DNA from: Cymbidium sinense
Taxonomy: Eukaryota; Streptophyta; Magnoliopsida; Asparagales; Orchidaceae
Length of the DNA: 64,000 bases
Direction of reading: 5' to 3'
Assembly (NCBI GenBank): GCA_021442155.1
Contig: CM038215.1
Coordinates: 7,588,976 to 7,652,975 of the forward strand
Under the pieces are notes generated by a model. The model was not told where the DNA came from and searched no databases. It worked only from the letters and a program-made list of their open reading frames with translations. The position numbers were made by a program, and so were the translations under genes. Shown here piece by piece: positions 46,513-58,930 of this stretch; position 1 is the first letter of the stretch; every line of letters starts with the position of its first letter.

Positions 46513-48957
46513 GTTAACAACAACGACAACCATAAGCCTTTATCCCACTAAGTGGGGTTAGCTACACGAATCCTTCGTCTCCATCGTGCCCTATTATGTG
46601 TCAAATTCTCATTTAATTCAAGTATACTAAGGTCATTTTTTATACACCTTAACCAAGTCTTTTTTGGTCTACCTCTACCTTTCTTAATATAATGCAAATC
46701 TAATGCATCTACTCTCCTAACCGGGCCATCGGACGGCCGATGCTTTATGTGGACAAACCATCTAAGGCGACTCTCTCTAATCTTTTCTACCACTAGAGCT
46801 ACTCCAATTTTTTTCTCGAACATACTCATTTTGCATTTTATCTTTAAGAGTAAAGCCACTCATCCCCCTGAGCATCCTCATCTCTGTAACACTTAACTTG
46901 GTATTATGCTTCCCTTTTACTAGCCAACATTATGCACCATACGTCATTGCAGGTCTTACCACAATCTTATAAAATTTTCCATTAACTTTAAGTGGAACTT
47001 TTCTATCACACAACAGGCCAGATGCATTCCTCCACTTCAACCATCCAACTTGAATTCTACTAATAACATCTCCATCTATTTCAGCATCATTATGAACAAT
47101 AGAGCCTAAATATCTGAATCACTCACTCTTATTAATGATTTGTTCACCTAATGTCACAACACTACAACTAGAACTTCTACAACTAAAATTACACTCCATA
47201 TATTCAATTTTAGATCTACTTAAACAAAAACCTTTAGACTCTAATGTTGACCTCCATAATTCAAGTTTCTCTTGGACTCCATCTCTAGTCTTATCAACAT
47301 AAAGAATGTCATCAGCAAAAGCATACACCATGGTACATCTTCTTGGAAATACTTAGTAAGAACATCCATAACTAAAGTAAAAAATATAAGGGCTTAATGT
47401 TGATCCTTGATGAAATACAACTGAAATTGGAAAATATTTTGTCAATCCTCCTTGTGTTTGGACATAAGTAACAACTCTATTATACATATCCTTAATGACT
47501 TGAATATAACTAATATAAACTCCTTTCTATTCTAGAACTCTCCAAAGAACATCTCTTGAAACTTTATCATAAGATTTCTCTAAATCAATCAATATCATAC
47601 GTAGATCCTCCTTACTTTCTCGATACTTCTCCATCAATCCTCTTAACAAATGTATATCATCCATAGTAGATCTACCTGGCATGAAACCAAACTGATTGTG
47701 AGAAACTTTTGTATCACCTCGTAACCTATGCTCAATTACTCTCTCCCATAATTTTAATGTATGACACATTAACTTAATTCTTCTATAATTTTCACACTCT
47801 TATGCATCACCTTTATTATTAAATATAGAAACCAACAAACTCTTTCTCCACTCATCTGCCTTCTTTTTAGTCTTTAAAATAACATTAAAAAGATTTGTAA
47901 GCCAAGAAATTCCTTGATCTACTAAACATTTTCACACTTCTTTTGGAGTATCATCAGGTCCTACTATTGTTCCACATTTCGTTTTCCTTAAAGCTTCTCT
48001 AACTTCAGATTTACTAATATGACGATAAAAATAAAATTCTTTCTTTTTATTTAGGGTATTAAGGTTGCTAAAATCAATCGTACTTTCATATCCTTTATTG
48101 AAAAGTTTATCAAAATACCTCATCCACCTATTTTCAATATCCTTTTCTAAGAAAGACACTTTATTATTTTCATCCTTAATATACCTCACTTGAACTAGGT
48201 CTTTACTTCTCCTACTTTGGTTTGCTAACTTGTACATACATCTTTCACCTTCTTTGGTATCTAATCTATTTTATAAATCACTAAAAGCTAAATTTTTTGC
48301 ATCACATATTGCTTTCTTAGAATCTCTACAGGCCACTTTATATCTTTCCCAATTCTTTGAATTTTTATATCTAAACCAAGTTTTATAATAATGCTTCTTA
48401 TTTCTTATCTTTTCTTGCACACTCTAACTTCATCACCAACTATTTTTATTAAAAGAAACTTTTCCTTTTGATTCTCCAAGCACATTTTTAGCTACTTGCT
48501 TAATTTCACTTGCTACTTTTTCCCACATAACATTAGCTTCTTTATGAACATCCCAAATTCTAAGTTCTTGTAGGTTGCTCTTAAAATATTTTTATTTGCA
48601 TTCTTTAAGTGTCCCCATCTAATCCTACGATAATAATTTGATTTATTTCTCCTCTTACAATCTTTCATCTTAAAATCCAAAACTAATAATCGATGTTGGG
48701 TACTTGAACTTTCACTTGGAATGACCTTACAATCTTTACAATCTAAACAATTTTTTTTCTTATCAGAAAATAATCAATCTGTGTTTTATTAGATCCATTT
48801 TTATAAGTAATAATATGTTCATCTCTTTCTTAAATAAAGTATTAGCAACTACAAAATCATAAGCTAAAGCAAAATCTAATAAAGTCCTACCTTCTTCAGT
48901 AGTCACTCCAAATCCATAACCACCATGAATACTTTTAAAATATTTTACCACTATAAA
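46513..48957 (-). mobile_element. RTE-type LINE copy B, 5'-truncated
   Basis: Second RTE copy, in the same orientation as copy A and closely similar to it. The (CAA)n-type terminus at 46,513 is followed by AAGCCTTTATCCCACTAAGT. The 5' end is truncated in the endonuclease at about 48,957, roughly 90 bases further in than copy A. It is surrounded by the telomere-like array. No convincing target duplication is seen, and the repetitive flank makes that hard to judge. Confidence 0.9.
46548..48951 (-). pseudogene. RTE-B endonuclease/reverse transcriptase remnant
   Basis: It begins with the endonuclease piece HGGYGFGVTTEEGRTLLDFA and continues through the linker into RT (MYKLANQSRRSKDLVQVRYI from 48,237). 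RT motifs include FGFMPGRSTMDDIHLLRGLM (about 47,660), MILIDLEKSYDKVSRDV and the catalytic YAFADDILYVDKT (about 47,290-47,330), which keeps the family's FADD box. The C-terminal 103 codons (46,548-46,859) are open, with RLRWFVHIKHRPSDGPVRR and KKGRGRPKKTW. Stops and frame changes separate these segments. It is the better preserved RTE at the catalytic site. Confidence 0.88.
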
Positions 48958-49271
48958 CCTAAAAAAAGAAAATAAAAACCTAAACCTAAGCCTAAAAATA
49001 AAAAATAAAACCTAAACCAAAAAAATAAAATAATAATAAAACTAAACTAGAAAGTAAAGATAAACTTAAAAAATAAACTAAAATAAATAAACTAAACTAA
49101 ATAAAAATAAAAATAAATTTAAATAAAAACAAAAAATAAAATAAACTAAACTAAATAAACCTAAACCTACAAGTTGACTTAATTTAAAATAATGAAAAAA
49201 TAAAAATAAATAAAAAATAAATAAAAAAAATCCTAAACCCTAAACCTACAACCCTATACCCTAAACCTAGA
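48958..49271 (-). repeat. Telomere-like array between RTE-B and L1-B
   Basis: About 310 bases: degenerate AAATAAA, a hinge at about 49,166 (ACAAGTTGACTTAATTTAAA) and a few CCCTAAA units before the L1-B 5' end. Confidence 0.9.
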
Positions 49272-49440
49272 ACCCTCCTCCCCCAAGTGCTCTCTCATTC
49301 TCTGGTGATTTTTGAATCCCTCTTGGTGGCGCACCCCCGACATGGATTTTTATGGCTTTGGCTTAAATTTTGATCAATTTCAAAGGCTTGAACAACATCT
49401 GACCATTTGCGTAATGTTTTTATGATTAACCATGGTTGCG

Positions 49441-50944
49441 ATGAGTTCTAGTCCTTGGGTTCCACCTAAAAATATGGATGTTTCATCTAAGGCATCCAAC
49501 ATTTTATAGATATGCAGCCCTAATGTTGCATCTTCTACTAAATCTTTTAAGGAAGCGCTCTCCAGTAAGAATTCTCTCTATGTTGATTCGGTTAATCTTA
49601 TTTCAACATCTTTTAGAGGTTTATCAGTCATAATGTGCTCTGATGTGGATATTGAAAAGTTGGCAAACCCTTTGCATTTTCTCTTATCGATAAATTTATT
49701 TTATGTCATCTAAATTTGGATAAGATCCACTCTTTTTTCCATAATCTCAAGCTTATGGGTACCTTTTCGATTGGTCTTATTGACCCTCGGCATATCCTTA
49801 TTTAACTTTCTAATGATCTGGATTATCAATGAGTTTTTTCACATCATTCTTATTTCATCTTGAATTATCAAATGCATTTGCTAAAGTGGTCACCCCTTTT
49901 TAACAATAAGGAGGAATCTCCTATTGTCCATGTGTGGTTATCTCTTCCTTATATGTGCATTCATTTTGTTACCCATCATGTGCTTTTTGTTGTCGAGGCT
50001 TTATATGGCCAGCCTTTGCAACTCGACCAAATGACCACTGAGCAATCTTGCCCTTCTGTGGCTCGAATCCTCATGGAATTAGACATAACTAAAAAATACC
50101 CTAAGGAAGTTTGGATTAGCTTTGAAAAATATGGGTATTCACAAAATATTGAATTGGAGAACCATCCAGTTATTTGTTTCCACTGTAAAATACACAGTCA
50201 TGATAATTCAGAATGTTTTATTCTCCATCTCCACTTAAAAAATGAATTCCTCCTAAGGAAGATGTTGTCTCTACCGATAAGTCGATTCCAACTTATGTTT
50301 AGAAATCAGCCTTGAATCTTAAGGATGGTATGAAAGCTATTATTGAGGTTGATTCCTTGGATATCGGGGTTAATCCTATTAAACATGTTTCAACTTCTAA
50401 TGTTGGTAGGGATTTGATCGATATTCAAAATGGGAAGGATGATTTACCTCTTATACCTTCTTTGAATTTGAATATTTTTAATGCGCAGAATAATAAATTA
50501 TCTATGTTATTTGAAGATGATTCTATTTCCTCTAATTCTATTCTTGCATTTATGTTGGCTTTGATCGATGAAAATGAAGCTTTTAATGAGGATTTAAATG
50601 ATGTCGAGCATGCTAAAAACATTTTTGATCCGGATTTTACTACTTGAGCTCTAAATGATTCTAAATCATCACCATCTCTCATTTCTAATCATGATATTCA
50701 AGTTAATCCTACTTTTCAACTAAATATGGATTTGGAAGAAGGTGAACTCCCCTTCAACCACTTGGAGATTTCTCCTAAATCAATGACCAATCTTACTAAA
50801 TCTTACTTGGATGATGACTCTAGGGAAAAGAAAATGGCTTCCAATTTATCATGCTAAAATGAAAAAACAAATGTTAAAAATTTCCCACCCAAATTGTCCA
50901 AAAACACTAGATCTACTACAACCTCTCACTCCTCTCTTAATTAA
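49441..50944 (+). pseudogene. L1-B ORF1 remnant
   Basis: The start ATG at 49,441 gives MSSSPWVPPKNMDVSSKASN and then a stop. Further on the DUF4283-like domain reads HNLKLMGTFSIGLIDPRHIL and MHLLKWSPLFNNKEESPIVH. The zinc knuckle C-F-H-C-K-I-H-S-H-D-N-S-E-C (about 50,190-50,230) keeps all four ligands. A polar C-terminal part follows (50,312-50,944) and ends with TRSTTTSHSSLN and a TAA 31 bases before the ORF2 start. Stops at the start of the domain and frame changes at about 50,312 and 50,650 disable it. The zinc knuckle and DUF4283 pairing identifies it as the RNA-binding ORF1 of plant L1. Confidence 0.87.
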
Positions 50945-50975
50945 CCTTTGCTTAACCCCCTTTTTTATTTTCCTT

Positions 50976-53900
50976 ATGTTTAATTTTCTTGTTTAGAATG
51001 TTAGAGGAATCGGTACCCTCTCTATTTGTAATCATATTAGAAATCTTTATCTCGTTCATAATATTTCTCTTCTTATTATTCTAGAGTCTCTTATTCATGC
51101 TAATAAAATTACCATGTTGCTATAATGATCTATTTCAATAAATTTTTCTCTAATGTTAGCAATAAGATTTGGTGTTTTTGGAATAACTTTGTTGAGATCT
51201 CTATTCTTGATGACTTTCATCAAGTTGTCAATGCTCAAATCTCTTATGGTGATTATTGTGTTTTGGGGTCTTTTGTTTATGCATATTGTTATATAACTGG
51301 TAGAAATATTCTTTGGAATAATTTAAGAAGTTTTTCTACAAAAAATATGGATGATACTTATTGATGCCAAAAAGCTACTAGTAAACATATTGTGAATGGT
51401 GACAGGAATACTAGGTATTTTGCATGCTTTGGAGAATAAAAAAGAGATATTTAAATAATATTCAAAAAATAAAAAATGATAATGGAGATTAGATTATGGA
51501 GAATAATGATATTAAGGAATCAGTTATTAATTACTTTAGAAATATGTTTAATAAGAATTTCTCTTATGAAGTTATTTCTTAATCGCACTTGATTCCTTCT
51601 ATTCCTACTAATGATGATAATGATTTGCTTACCATTGTGCCTAATGAAGATGAAATTTTTAAAGTTTTGAATAGCATAAACATAGGTTCTATTGCTAGTC
51701 TGGAGGGTTTCACTACTCAATTTTTTCAAAAATGTTGGTTTATCATTAAAAATGATTTGATTGAGGCTATGATTGATTTTTATTAATGGTAAGCCTTTTC
51801 CTATATTTTTTTTGTACTTCTATTGTTCTCATACCTAAGAAAGATAATTTAGACTATTGGAGTGATTTTAGACCTATTAGTCTTTGCACATTCTTCAATA
51901 AGATGATTTCCAAAATTCTTACCAACAAACTTAGTCCTTTACTTAATAGAATTATCTCTCTCAACCAAACTAGTTTTGTTAGAGGTAGATCCATTTCTGA
52001 TAATATTTTACTCACCCAAGAATTAATTCATGATCTTGATGCCAAGACTAGAGGGGGCAACAATCTTTTCAAATTAGATATTACCAAAGACTTTGAAAAC
52101 ATCTCTTGGGATTTCCTATTCCATATTCTAAATTTATTTAGGGTTTTCGATACATTTATTTTTCTTATTAAATATTGTATTAAAGATGCTGGGTTTTTTA
52201 TTTTGCATAATGGGGAAGCCTTGGGTTTCTTTCCCTCTTCCCATGGCTTAGGACAACGGGGTCCTATATCCCCTACTTTATTTATTATTATTGTTGAGTA
52301 CTTAACTAGGAGCATCAATGATTTATTCTTAAATAATCCTAGTATGTACTACAAAACTCTTGGTGGTCCTCCTATTTCACATTTAAGTTTTGTAGATGAT
52401 TTCATTATTCTTTTCCAATGCTTCTATTCATCACATCAAGCATCTCAATTCCTTTTTAAATAAATTTAGTAGAGAAAGTGGTTTCTCTATCAATGATAAC
52501 AAAAGTTATTTTATCACTTCCTCTAGTATCTCCAATAATAAACTTAATCAAATCTTACATATCACTAATTTTAAACATCAACACTTACCTCTTAAGTACT
52601 TGGGCGCTCTGCTCTTGAAAGGCCTAAAACATTCCCATCTCTTTGATGAGTTAATACAAAAAAAATCAAATAAAATTCTTATTTGGGAATTCCATTTACT
52701 TTCCTTTGGTGGTAGGCTCACTATCCCTAAAAGCACTCTCAACTCAATGCCTCTTTATTTGATTCAAACTATTATCCCCACTAATGTTATAGTTATCATA
52801 ATTGATCATTTGCTTAAGAAATTTTTTTGGGGCTCCAATAATTCTACCAAAATAATGCATTGGACATCATGGCATAAATGTTGTGGTCCTTTGGGAGAAG
52901 GTGCTCTTGGTTGCAAGCCTATTCATGAAGCCATCACTACCTTCTCTCATAAGCTCTGGTGGAATTTTAGAAAGAATGGTAGCCATTGGGCTAATTTTAT
53001 CATGGAAAAATATTGCTAAGGTAAACACCCCCTTAAGTATGCTGATAAAGTTGGTGACTCTCCAGTTTGAAAAAGGCTTTTCTCCTTTAAATGGGTTGTT
53101 AAATCATTAATAACTTGGGGTATTCAGTCGAGTTCTTCCTTCTTTTGGAAAGACAATTGGATTGGCAATGGCTCTATTGACACCCTTTATCTACCCACTC
53201 TACTACTGCTATCAAAGTTAATTCTTTTTGGCTTAATAACAATTGGAATGAAAGAAAACTTGAGAATTATATTCCTACTTCTCTTTTTGACAACTTTAGA
53301 AATATCCCCATTTCTTCTAACAAACCTGACAAAATTCTTTTTAAGCTTTCTTGTAATGGTTACTTTGTTCTTAAAGAGATTTGGAATTTTATTAAGGATA
53401 AACAAAACCCCTCTAATGTTTTTATTAAACTTTGGAGCAATGTCATTTCTAATTCCTATTCAATTTTAGCTTGGAGGATTTTGAATAACTTTATTCTTAT
53501 GGACTCTTTTCTCTGGACTAAAGGGTTTTACTTACCTTCAAAGTGCTATTATTGCTTTCACATTGAAAATGTAAATCATGTTTTTGTCAATGGTTCTATT
53601 GCTCCTAAACTATGGTTTTGGATGATTATTTATTTAATACCAATTATTTTTAAGGTTCTCTTCCATTATATTAACTTCTTGAAGTCTATTTCAAAAATAC
53701 AGTGAAAGGTCATATCAGAGTTTTAATTGATATTACCCTTATCTGGTTCATCTAGATTGATAGAAATGATGGTAAATATCTTGGTATTCCTATGAACGAT
53801 AAAAGGATCCTCGCAAGAACTAAAGAAAAAATTCATGCTCTTTTTAATTCCAATCTTATTAGTAATATTCATTTTAGAGGTTATAAATTTGTGGCTAAAA

Positions 53901-54441
53901 ATTGGGTATCATTCAGCCTGAGTTCGACTCTTATAAAAGTGCTAGGACTATCCATTGGATCAAACCTAAAGACAATTTGATTAAAGTGAATATTGATGGT
54001 TCTATTGCTTCCAATAAATATGGCTATGGTGGTATCCTTAGGGATTCTAAAAAATACATTTTTGCCTATCCTCTCAAAGCCTGTTCTATTATTTTTGCTA
54101 AGCTTATGACTGCTATTAAAGCTATTGAAATTTGTTTGGATAGAAGTTTCTTTGACATATGGATTGAAGTTGATGCTCTCTTGCTTATTGACATGCTTAA
54201 TTCTAATAAAAATGGGAATGCTGATTTATTTTATCTTCTTAATCATACTAAAAATCTTCTTTCTCAAGTTTGTTTTAAAATTTTCCACATCCATCATGAA
54301 CGTAATGCTTATGCTGATTACTTGGCTAACTTTGGTGCCAACTTAACAGAGTTCAATTTATTTGACAACCAAACTTTACCTAAACTAATAAGAGGTTTGG
54401 TTAATTTGGATAATACTAGATTGCCTTATCTCATATTATAA
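50976..54441 (+). pseudogene. L1-B ORF2 remnant with endonuclease deletion and E-to-K RNase H
   Basis: It starts MFNFLV, a stop in place of the W of the family's WNVRGIG, then NVRGIGTL. The endonuclease runs only to NNLRSFST; at about 51,340 it jumps to the pre-RT segment QKATSKHIVNGDRNTRYFA, so GDFN and SDH are lost. RT (51,786-52,463, one open frame) has RPISLCTFFNKM, SFVRGRSISDNILL, KLDITKDFENI (usual KAFD altered), HGLGQRGP (usual RQGGP altered) and an intact FVDDFIILF in the same frame and the next. A thumb region and Zn-finger-like CYYC follow. RNase H (53,902-54,441) keeps IDGS, EVDA and HHERNAYAD but has FAKLMTA where relatives have FAELMTA. Confidence 0.88.
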
Positions 54442-56447
54442 ATTCTTGGCTTGGTTTTTCCTGTTGGCTTTTTATGATCTTTTTTTTTGGTTGCCCCTAA
54501 TTAACCCCTCTTTGGGTTGTGGTTATCTACTTATCTTCTCTCTTTGGCCTGAGCTAGGTTAAGTTTTTGATTTGTTACTTTTGGATTGGCCTAGTTTTTG
54601 CTACCTGGTGGTTATTATAAGTGCAGCCTGGGTTATTTTGGTTTTAGCTTAGTGGTTTCTATCTGTGGTGTTTACCATAATTTTCCCTTGGCTTTTTTTA
54701 TATCCTCCTTTTGGGTTGTGGCTATGGTTGTCAGTAGGTTTTTTTATTGTATTGGATTTTCCCTTTTTTGCTTACTAACCTACCTAAGTTAGATCTACTA
54801 TTGTAATGTGGTGGCTTTGTTGGTTGGAAGTTTTGCGCTTTGACTAGTTGGGTTGGTTGGATGGCTGGCTATTTTGGCTATTTTTTATTTTCTGTTGGTG
54901 ACTGTTCTAGGGGTTGTTGGTGGTTTATCTCTAGCTTGATTTTGGCATGGTGGAAATTGTTGGTTCACCGTTATTTTCTCTATTTTGTTGACTGAGGCTT
55001 GATGGTTGGTTTTGCTAATTTTGTTTTGTTTCTTTTGGTTATGGTTTTGACCTCCTTCTGTATTAGCTTCCTCTCTTGGCTGCAGCTGGCTTTGGGTTTG
55101 GGTATTATTCTGGATTGGTTGGTTGAAGCCTAATTTGTGGATGTTAGTTGGCCTCAGGTGCTGGTGGCTTAGTTGGGTGCCTTTAATTTTGTTGTTCCTA
55201 TTGGTTGCCTTTCTATCTTATTGGGCTTTTTACCTATTTATCTTTGGTTGGCTATTCTACTTACTTAGATCAGATTTTCTTTTGCCTTGGTTGGGTTTAG
55301 TGGCTCCTGTCCCCTTCTACCCTTTCGTTGGCTGTCTTGAGTGATTTTGGCTTGATGACTACTATCGGTCTTTACAGTTACTTGGGTATTTTGCTGGTGT
55401 GCTTTTTGGCTAGGAGGATATCTTGGAAGGCTGGTTTGGATGATTGTATTGGCTAGCTGTGTTGGTTGGAGGGGTGGCTATTTTGACTGCTTTTTCCTGC
55501 TCTTTTGGTGACTATTCTGGGAACCTGCTGGTGTTCTTTCTATGACCTATATTTCTGGTCTCCTCTTGCTTTGTCTTTTCTCTCTTGGCTACACCTGACC
55601 CCCTTTTTTTCTATTTGGGTGGCAGCCATGTTGCCCACCACTTTTGTAGCTAGACTGGGCATTTTTACTGGCTCTTTTTTCTGCTTTATTTGTGGAGAAT
55701 ATAAGTACTTGTGTTTTTATTTTTTGCTCTTATTTGTCTCTAGTTTATGTTGTTACCCCTGTCATGATGATTTCTCCATTTGATTTTGTTATTCCTTTTT
55801 GGTGGTGGCTTTGGTGGTGCTCCTACTGTATTGTTGGTTTCCCTGATGGTTGATTGATTATCTTCCTCATTGGGCTTTGTTGTTTAAGTGGCTTGGTGGT
55901 TGTCTGTTATGTTTGTTGTTTGGAGAATTTTGTAGCCTTCCTAGATGACAAACTTTTGATGATGGGCTACACGAGGTATGCTGGCTATGATGGTCTTGAT
56001 GTTTCCCACTATTTTTTCTTTTGGATGGTTGCACTATATGTAATTGTAACCCTTCTCCTGAAGTTTGGATGCTTACACATAGTGTTGCTCCTTGAGAAGA
56101 TTGTAAGTGAGCCTAAGCCATCTCTTTGCTCTTACTTTTTATGCTTGTTTAATTGTACTGATCCTTTCAAAAGAATGTTGCAGATTTCTTTTATAGGATG
56201 AGAGTCTTGTAAGTGGATCTTGCTAGTATCGAATCACCAAATGAAGTTCTTGATCTCATATAGATTTTCATTGTTGATTTTTGGTTTTTTTGCTTTATTT
56301 CCTTCAAAATTTAAAAAGTTAGGTGATTTATCTCCTTAAAATTTATTATAGCTCTTTGAGGATTAGCTTAGAGATTTACCCCCTCTAAGGACTTCATACA
56401 TTTTCTTTGCAGCAATAAAATTTCCCTAATTTCCCTAAAAAAATTCT
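54442..56447 (+). other. L1-B 3' UTR, T/G-rich
   Basis: About 2 kb after the ORF2 stop, rich in T and G with many GGTTGG, GGCTGG and TTTTGGC words. AATAAA lies at 56,414-56,419, just before the A-rich end. A 115-codon open frame (55,854-56,201) has hydrophobic stretches but no recognised domain. The duplicate at 61,046-63,057 differs by many small insertions and deletions, mostly in the GGCTGG-like parts. Confidence 0.8.
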
Positions 56448-56782
56448 AAACCCTAAGCCCTAAACCCTAAACCTTAAAGCCTAAAATCCTAAACCCTAAA
56501 CCCTTAACCTTAATACCTAAAATCTATTAACCTAAACACTAAACCCTACACCCTAAACACTAAACCTTGAACCCTAAAAACCTAAAAACTTAAACATAAA
56601 CTAAATAAAACTTAAAAATAAAATGAATAAAAAAAACCTAAACCTAATTAAAATAAAAAATAAAATAACATGAAAACCTAAACTAAAACCTAAACCTAAA
56701 CCTACAAATAATATAAAAAACTAAACAAAAATAAAATAAATAAATGCCTTACGTAATTAAAATAAAATAAACCAAATAATAA
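56448..56782 (-). repeat. Short telomere-like array between L1-B and gypsy C
   Basis: CCCTAAA variants, then CCTAAA/AAATAAA, about 335 bases, C-rich on top. It is duplicated at 63,058-63,404. On the right it joins gypsy C at AAAAATGGTTGTGCTCTAAG. Confidence 0.9.
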
Positions 56783-57240
56783 AAATGGTTGTGCTCTAAG
56801 TCTAAACCTGTCCATGTCAACTGTGATGTATAGGGGACAGTTGTGCTCTAAGTCTCCTAGAAGAAGGTCTTCACCTGTGAAGGTGATCTCTTGGGCTTCT
56901 TTTGCAAAATGTGCTTCCTTACCTATATCGGTCAGCTGAGCTAAAAATATTTCAGGAATAAGGAGATCCTTGATTAGTGATTCCTTCATCTCTTTTGATA
57001 AGACAAGGGCATCATATATGCTTAGCTTAGATGGCAACTTTCTTAGATGAGAAAAGATGTTGTAGTCCACCTTTGGCTGATCTTCCACAAGCATATCCAA
57101 GGGTGAAGCATCCTGCAGATGGGCTTCTCGATCTTCAATACTAATAACTTGTTTCCGTCTATCTAGAGGTACAGCCCTAGGAGGGGACCCTCAGAATCAG
57201 ATGATTCCAAATCTATCTCAAGAGGTGAACCCATAATATT
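56783..57240 (-). pseudogene. Gypsy C protease-region start
   Basis: The minus strand reads VDYNIFSHLRKLPSKLSIYD, ALVLSKEMKESLIKDLLIPE and TGEDLLLGDLEHNCPLYITV, the conserved stretch just before the D-T/S-G of plant gypsy retropepsins. The active site and everything after it are missing because the fragment stops at 56,783. About 120 residues are in one open frame. Relative to the duplicate at 63,405-64,000, roughly 130 bases are deleted near 57,180. Confidence 0.8.
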
Positions 57241-57699
57241 CAGAGTTGGAAAGTCCAACTTTGAATCAGAAAGAGGAGATCAGAATTATTATAGTTACTT
57301 AGACTTGAAGAGTTATCGATAGGAATAGAAGAAGACAACCCATTAGAAGTGACACAAATGTAATTCAAACTAGCTTTATCCTTTAATTTCTTAGAATTAT
57401 TTGGGGGGTACAAAGTAGAAGTCAAGTAAAGTGAGTGGTGTTTAGAATGCCCTTATCTGCTGATACAAGAGTTCTACTAGTAAAAGAAATAGAAGAGCTA
57501 GCTAGAATGGAATAAGTCGCTGGTGTGGAAGCCACAACTGAAGGCTGGAGGAAAGACATGGTCGATGGTCGTGCTGGGCTACCTCACACATGTCATCGCC
57601 GCTGCTATCGAGGTCCCACTTACCTAGAGTTGGCACTGGCAACTTACAAACCTTCTTTCATGCTGGAGGTTTGAGCTAACTCAAGCACCTGTAAGGAAA

Positions 57700-58930
57700 G
57701 TTTCTTGATCTTCTAAATGATTTTCTTAGAGATTTCAGATAGGGACATATCCCAACCTTCTTTATTTTTATTAGGATCACATGTATCCCCAAGGATTACC
57801 CTAATGGAAGGTTTTTCCATAAGATATTCCTTTGGGATAACTATAGCACCGGTCTTAAAATTATGTTCAAGCCATTCCTTGAATGTGAAGCAATCTTCCA
57901 AAATGTGACCTAGCATTCGATGGTAAGGGAAAAAGTTTGGATCATGACTTTTGCCTACTTCCTCCAGCCTCCTAGGCTCAGGTTGCTAAAAAGCAAGTTT
58001 TTTTAAGAGATTCTTAAAGATTTTCTCCATTACCTCCCTCTTAAAAGAATAAGGTTTGTTTAAATTAATTAAAAGAGTAGGTGGGCAATACCGAGGTATG
58101 CATGTCACTCGGTGGTATGGTTGAGGCGATCGTTGTGCTAACCGTGGAGGCTAAGGTGGAGACTTGTAGGGCTATCTCGGTGATGGAAAAGGAGGTGGAG
58201 GATGCTGAGGTCATGGTCTCTTAGACCGATCTTTAGCTGGCTGCTTCCCCTTATCAACCACTGCTATTGCTCCAAGTTTCTTCTCATAGACCTTCTACGG
58301 CTTCTCCTTAGGCAACTGATCTTAAAATGACAACTATTTGTCCTCTCCTTTTATACTAGCCACCTTATTGATTAGCTTCTTATATGTCTTGATAGTGAAG
58401 CCCTTAAGCATGAAGGCGATTGGGCCATGGATATTCTTCAAGAGAATCTCAATGGCATGCTGTTCAAATAGCTGCAGTTCACACATCATACCGTTGTGTC
58501 ATCAAGAATATAATCAATAAGGGACTCATCGTGTTGTGCTATAATGAGATCACCTTTTGTAACCCTTTGTTGAGATCCAGCAAATCTCTTAATGAAGAGT
58601 TGCTCTAACTCAACAAATGTCTTTACTGAACTATTGGGTAGTTCAACATACTAATCGAAAGCAATACCCATTAGGATACTAATGAAAAGGTGAAAGAGTA
58701 AAGCGTTACTACCACCTACGTTGCAACAACTGGCCCTGAAGTGTGCTATGTGCTGCCTTGGGTTCCCACTACCATCAAAGCTTTTAAAGGAAGGTGGCAC
58801 AAAACACTTGGGATATTGGATTGTATCGAATTCCTCTGGGTAGGGTCTACCCTTTAGAACCGATGATCCTCCCCAAGCTTGAGCCAAAGGTTCCTTCACC
58901 TGCTACTCAACCATGGATTTTATATCTTTT
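57700..58930 (-). pseudogene. Gypsy C gag remnant
   Basis: Gag motifs in order: EFDTIQYPKCFVPPSFKSFD, then GNPRQHIAHFRASCCNVGGS and LLFHLFISILMGIAFDWYV-like (the W is a stop), then NSSVKTFVELEQLFIKRFAG, a proline-rich middle, and KPYSFKREVMEKIFKNLLKK followed by YHRMLGHILEDCFTFKEWLE. This matches the capsid part of plant gypsy gag (retrotrans_gag type). The 58,651-58,899 and 57,713-57,916 parts are open; others carry stops. Confidence 0.85.

Larger units (their letters stand above)
49272..56447 (+). mobile_element. L1-type LINE copy B, nearly full length with internal deletion
   Basis: Same family as L1-A but on the plus strand. In order: 5' leader (49,272-49,440), ORF1 (49,441-50,944), ORF2 (50,976-54,441), a 2-kb 3' UTR and an A-rich end (CCCTAAAAAAATTC) that abuts CCCTAAA repeats. 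Both ends lie in telomere-like DNA, so target duplications cannot be recognised. The second half of the endonuclease is deleted near 51,340. The right part, from about 53,956, is duplicated at 60,552. Confidence 0.92.

Noticed and set aside
55854..56201. A 115-codon open frame in the L1-B 3' UTR, repeated at 62,461
   Set aside because: The two copies differ by about nine bases, about five of which change the protein, so no sign of selection. No domain is seen; it is shared only because the UTR was duplicated.
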